A stretch of DNA of 14,819 bases from JAYEMH01 sp034717985 [NCBI: Candidatus Ratteibacteria bacterium] (GTDB lineage Bacteria > CAZDME01 > JAYEMH01), in NCBI GenBank assembly GCA_034717985.1, contig JAYEMH010000018.1:1-14819 (forward strand). Reading direction: 5' to 3'. Each line of letters opens with the position of its first letter. The stretch's first letter is position 1. Of the stretch, positions 12,010 to 14,819 are shown in pieces. Under the pieces are notes generated by a model. The model was not told the DNA's origin. It made no database searches and was given only the letters and a program-made list of their open reading frames with translations. The position numbers were made by a program, and so were the translations under genes.

Positions 12010-13374
12010 ATGGAAAATTATAAAAATAAAAAAATTACTGTCGTTGGTCTGGCCAGAAGTGGTCTGGCGGCAGTAGAATTTTTAGAAAATTTAGGAGCCA
12101 GGGTTAAAGTAACCGAGGCAAAAAAAGATGTTGAGGCTAAAACTGAAATTCAAAAGCTAAGGAAGAAAAACATTGAATTTGAATTTGGCCGGCACCACCG
12201 GGATTTTATTGAGGACTCAGATTTGATTATCGCCAGCCCCGGGGTAAGTTCAGGGGCTCCTCCTTTGCTCTGGGCCAAAAAGGCAGGTATTCCGGTTATC
12301 GGCGAGTTGGAATTAGCTTCCTATTTCGCGCCCTGTCCGATTATCGCCGTAACGGGAACTAACGGAAAAACAACCACCGCTACTCTCCTCGGAGAAATTC
12401 TTAAAAAAACGCATAAGGTTGAGGTGGCTGGGAATATCGGCCGGCCTTTATCCGCCGTAGTTCCAAACTTAACCGGGGAGCATCTCTTGGTTTTGGAGGT
12501 CAGCAGTTTTCAATTAGAAAGAATAAAAGATTTCCACCCTAAGATTTCTATTATTCTAAATGTCAGCCCCGACCATCTTGACCGCTATTCGGATTTTGAC
12601 GATTACCTCTTAGCGAAAAAGCGGATTTTTCTCAATCAAGGGCCAGGCGATTATGCGATTTTTCCCGCTGATACCCCTTATACGGAATCTCTGGTAAAAG
12701 AGGCAAAATGCAATCATCTATTTTTTGGGGCGCAGCCGGATTTAAGGCCAGGTGTTTTTTGTCAGGATTCAGCTATTTATTTTAATTTAAACGGCCGGAA
12801 GAAAAAAATTTTAGATAAAAGAGATATTCGGCTAAAAGGGGCGCATAATCGGGAAAACATTATGGCCGCTCTGGCCGCCGCTTGCATCCTTAAAGAAAAC
12901 CTGAAGACTGCGGCCGAAGTCATAAAAAACTTTTCCGGGCTGGAACATCGGATGGAGGTAGTTTCTCAAATACAAGGGGTGACATTTGTTAACGATTCGA
13001 AAAGCACCAATGTGGATTCGCTGCTTAAAGCCCTGCAAAGCTTCCCCCGCATTATTCTTATTGCCGGCGGCCGGGATAAGGGCGCAGATTTTACTCCACT
13101 GAGAAACGAAATAGAAGAAAGGGTTAGAGAAATCATTCTTTTAGGCGAAGCAAAAGAAAAGCTCAAAGAGGCCTGGCGAAATACCAGGCCGATTCATCCG
13201 GTCAAAAACTTGGAAGAAGCGGTGGCTCTCGCCCGGAAGCTGGCAAAGCGAGGAGAAGTTATTCTTCTTTCTCCCGGCTGCAGTAGTTTTGATATGTTCA
13301 AGAATTTTGAGGAAAGGGGGAAGGCTTTTAAGGCAATAGCCGGGAAATTATTAAAAGTTAGAAACAACCAATAA
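12010..13374 (+). CDS. murD: UDP-MurNAc-L-alanine--D-glutamate ligase MurD
   Basis: This 454-residue cytoplasmic Mur ligase adds D-glutamate to UDP-MurNAc-L-Ala with ATP. The N-terminal domain has VVGLARSGLA (11-20), typical of MurD. The ATP site is G116-T-N-G-K-T-T-T123, followed by GNIGRPL, EVSSFQLE and NVSPDHLDRY. The C-terminal domain shows HRMEVV, NDSKSTN, IAGGRDKG and the diagnostic LSPGCSSFDMFKNFEERG. I prefer the ATG at 12010 because it gives the normal N terminus; a GTG at 11983 is in frame and possible, while an ATG at 11959 lies inside the palindrome and is unlikely. No good Shine-Dalgarno precedes either start. The final codons (RNNQ) appear to run into the AT-rich repeat that fills the gap to ftsW. 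Confidence 0.94.
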   Translation: MENYKNKKITVVGLARSGLAAVEFLENLGARVKVTEAKKDVEAKTEIQKLRKKNIEFEFGRHHRDFIEDSDLIIASPGVSSGAPPLLWAKKAGIPVIGELELASYFAPCPIIAVTGTNGKTTTATLLGEILKKTHKVEVAGNIGRPLSAVVPNLTGEHLLVLEVSSFQLERIKDFHPKISIILNVSPDHLDRYSDFDDYLLAKKRIFLNQGPGDYAIFPADTPYTESLVKEAKCNHLFFGAQPDLRPGVFCQDSAIYFNLNGRKKKILDKRDIRLKGAHNRENIMAALAAACILKENLKTAAEVIKNFSGLEHRMEVVSQIQGVTFVNDSKSTNVDSLLKALQSFPRIILIAGGRDKGADFTPLRNEIEERVREIILLGEAKEKLKEAWRNTRPIHPVKNLEEAVALARKLAKRGEVILLSPGCSSFDMFKNFEERGKAFKAIAGKLLKVRNNQ

Positions 13375-13505
13375 TCAAATCTCAACAACCAAATAATAAT
13401 CAATGACCCAATCACCAATGACCGAAACAATACTATATCCGTTTGATTATTGATTATTGATGTTTGGAATTTATTTGATGATTGTTGCTTGGTTATTGGA
13501 ATTTT
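13360..13505 (+). repeat. AT-rich imperfect inverted repeat in the murD-ftsW gap
   Basis: The left part is rich in CAAT, CCAAT and CAACC units (AACAACCAATAATCAA, CAATGACC twice). The right part is its loose inverse, with TTTGATTATTGATTATTGA, TTGGAATTT, GATTGTTG and TTGGTTATTGG. From memory, similar CAATGACCAAT/ATTTGGTTATTGG sequence fills intergenic gaps in several uncultured lineages. It covers the murD 3' end and reaches about 20 bp from the ftsW start. No terminator or promoter is obvious. Confidence 0.55.
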
Positions 13506-13525
13506 CGAAAGTTTGGTTATTCATT

Positions 13526-14614
13526 ATGATTAAATCCAATATACATCTTTTTATTATCGTGATAACCCTGGTAGCTATCGGCGTGATAATGGTTTTTAGC
13601 ACTAGCGGTATTTATGCTCAGCAGACTTACCATGATTATTTATATTTTTTAAAAAGACAGTTTCTCTGGGCGGCTCTTGGGCTGGCAGCTTTGCTGGTTA
13701 CCATGCGTTTTGAGTATGGAATCTTTAGAGCCTGGAGTAAACCGATGCTCTTTTTAAGCGCCGGGCTGCTTGTTTTAGTTCTATTCCCCCAGTTTGGCCG
13801 TCTTGCCGGAGGAGCTCGACGCTGGTTAGGTTGGAAAAGTTTAAGTTTTCAGCCGGGTGAGTTTGCCAAAGTTGCCCTGGTTCTCTATTTAGCTGATTTT
13901 TGTTCCCGGAAGAAAAAAATCTTACGGAAATTTTCTGTCCCGGCGCTGCTTCCTTTTATTCTATCCTCTCTCTTTTTTCTGCTATTGATTAAGCAGCCGG
14001 ATTTTGGCACCGGTTTGGTTATTATTTTCGTCACCGGAGGCATTCTATTCCTGGCCGGTATGAGGATAAAATATCTTTTAACCGCCCTGCTTCTTATTCT
14101 TCCTTTAATTTTCATTTTAATTTTTAGCGCCGGTTATCGCCGTCAAAGATTTCTTGTTTTTATTAATCCTGGGGCGGAAAATTCAGCCGTCAACTACCAG
14201 ACAAAACAGTCTCTTATTGCTTTAGGGTCGGGGGGCTGGAAAGGGGTTGGCCTGGGAAAAGGTTTGCAGAAGCTTTTTTACCTGCCCGGGGCGCAGACAG
14301 ATTTCATTTTTTCCATAATCGGAGAGGAGGCAGGTTTTATTGGCGCCGGGTTTGTTCTTTTGCTCTATTTAGGCCTGGCGATTTCCATTTTTCGTATTGC
14401 TTTGGGCGCCCCCGATAATTTTGGCTATCTTCTAAGCCTGGGAATTGGCATTCTTTTACTGTTGCAGGTAGTTATTAATCTGGGCGTGGTGATGGGCCTA
14501 TTGCCGACTAAAGGGACACCGCTTCCTTTTGTAAGTTTGGGAGGCTCGGCTCTTTTTTTTAATCTGGTAGCGATTGGGATGGTGCTCAGTGTGGCTAAGC
14601 AGGGACTAAAATGA
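13526..14614 (+). CDS. ftsW: Septal peptidoglycan polymerase FtsW (SEDS family)
   Basis: This 362-residue polytopic SEDS glycosyltransferase polymerises lipid II into glycan strands at the division site with FtsI. About ten hydrophobic helices are evident. Family motifs include GARRWLG...SFQPGEFAK, KQPDFGTGLV, ALGSGGWKGVGLGKG, LPGAQTDFIFSIIGEE (the Asp in TDFIF is the proposed catalytic residue of SEDS enzymes) and GLLPTKGTPLPFVSLGGS. The position between murD and murG favours FtsW over RodA. I chose the ATG at 13526 because the protein then starts MIKSNIHLFIIVI. The longer frame from 13457 adds 23 residues encoded by the intergenic repeat. No clear Shine-Dalgarno is visible. The stop overlaps the murG start (ATGA). 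Confidence 0.94.
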   Translation: MIKSNIHLFIIVITLVAIGVIMVFSTSGIYAQQTYHDYLYFLKRQFLWAALGLAALLVTMRFEYGIFRAWSKPMLFLSAGLLVLVLFPQFGRLAGGARRWLGWKSLSFQPGEFAKVALVLYLADFCSRKKKILRKFSVPALLPFILSSLFFLLLIKQPDFGTGLVIIFVTGGILFLAGMRIKYLLTALLLILPLIFILIFSAGYRRQRFLVFINPGAENSAVNYQTKQSLIALGSGGWKGVGLGKGLQKLFYLPGAQTDFIFSIIGEEAGFIGAGFVLLLYLGLAISIFRIALGAPDNFGYLLSLGIGILLLLQVVINLGVVMGLLPTKGTPLPFVSLGGSALFFNLVAIGMVLSVAKQGLK

Positions 14615-14819
14615 AGGTTATATTAGCTGGCGGAGGCACCGGAGGGCATTTCTTTCCTTTGATTGCCTTAGCCCGGGATTTAATTAAAAAAGACATTAAT
14701 GTCTTGATTCTCGGCCGTAAGCGCAGCTGGGAAGAAAAATACTGCCTCAATAACAAACTTTTATTTAAGGGCATTCCTACCAGGAAACGAGCCGGTAAAT
14801 TATCTTTACAGAACCTGCC
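14611..14819 (+). CDS. murG: UDP-GlcNAc:lipid I N-acetylglucosaminyltransferase MurG, 5' part
   Basis: The frame runs from the ATG at 14611 to the window end without a stop, giving the first 69 residues. The protein begins MKVILAGGGTGGHFFPLIAL, the glycine-rich N-terminal motif of MurG (GGTGGHxxPxxAxA). MurG adds GlcNAc to lipid I on the inner membrane face to make lipid II. It overlaps ftsW by four bases, so it is probably translationally coupled, and it is in its standard dcw place. The gene is cut by the window end; nothing in the visible part suggests damage. Confidence 0.92.
   Translation, partial: MKVILAGGGTGGHFFPLIALARDLIKKDINVLILGRKRSWEEKYCLNNKLLFKGIPTRKRAGKLSLQNL

Overview
The window looks like chromosomal DNA of a Gram-negative-type bacterium. 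Every confident gene lies on the + strand. The main block is a dcw (division and cell wall) cluster in canonical order: rsmH, ftsL, ftsI, murE, murF, mraY, murD, ftsW and the start of murG. MurE carries the DNPR motif of meso-diaminopimelate-adding enzymes, so the peptidoglycan is probably DAP-type. GC content is moderate. I do not recognise the species. The order mdh, zinc-ribbon protein, RNase H, rnpB, dcw cluster, together with intergenic gaps full of short repeats, fits an uncultured lineage such as Omnitrophota, but that placement is inference and weak.

Layout. Positions 11-95 hold tRNA-Leu(GAG). A 24-base 5' fragment of tRNA-Ala follows at 109-132. Next is a two-gene toxin-antitoxin-like module (DUF433 protein, then DUF5615 PIN-like protein; 240-852). 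The intact tRNA-Ala(CGC) is at 935-1010. The module is bracketed by a 31-bp direct repeat (102-132 and 928-958), so it looks like a small insertion that copied the 5' end of the tRNA and left a working tRNA downstream. Then come malate dehydrogenase (1069-2007) with a probable terminator, a coiled-coil C4 zinc-ribbon protein (2092-2808) and an overlapping RNase HI (2805-3230).

Positions 3231-4122 hold the RNase P RNA gene, with an unusually long terminal helix, inside a nest of direct and inverted repeats. A strong promoter (TTGACA-16-TATGAT) and two 10-bp-spaced AAAGTG boxes of the MraZ type follow. No mraZ is present: its place is taken by an unrecognised 51-codon ORF (4123-4278), followed by a clear intrinsic terminator (4322-4354) only 35 nt before the rsmH start. 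This leader is the most interesting regulatory feature, because it suggests that the whole cell-wall operon may be attenuated.

From rsmH onward the genes are tightly packed, with overlaps or gaps of 2-6 nt, except for three gaps (ftsI-murE, mraY-murD, murD-ftsW). Each of these three contains dispersed-type repeats or palindromes, some of which run into the ends of the flanking genes.

Together the dcw genes make lipid II from UDP-MurNAc-L-Ala-D-Glu (MurD, MurE, MurF, then MraY and MurG at the membrane) and polymerise and cross-link it at the septum (FtsW, FtsI, FtsL). RsmH methylates 16S rRNA.
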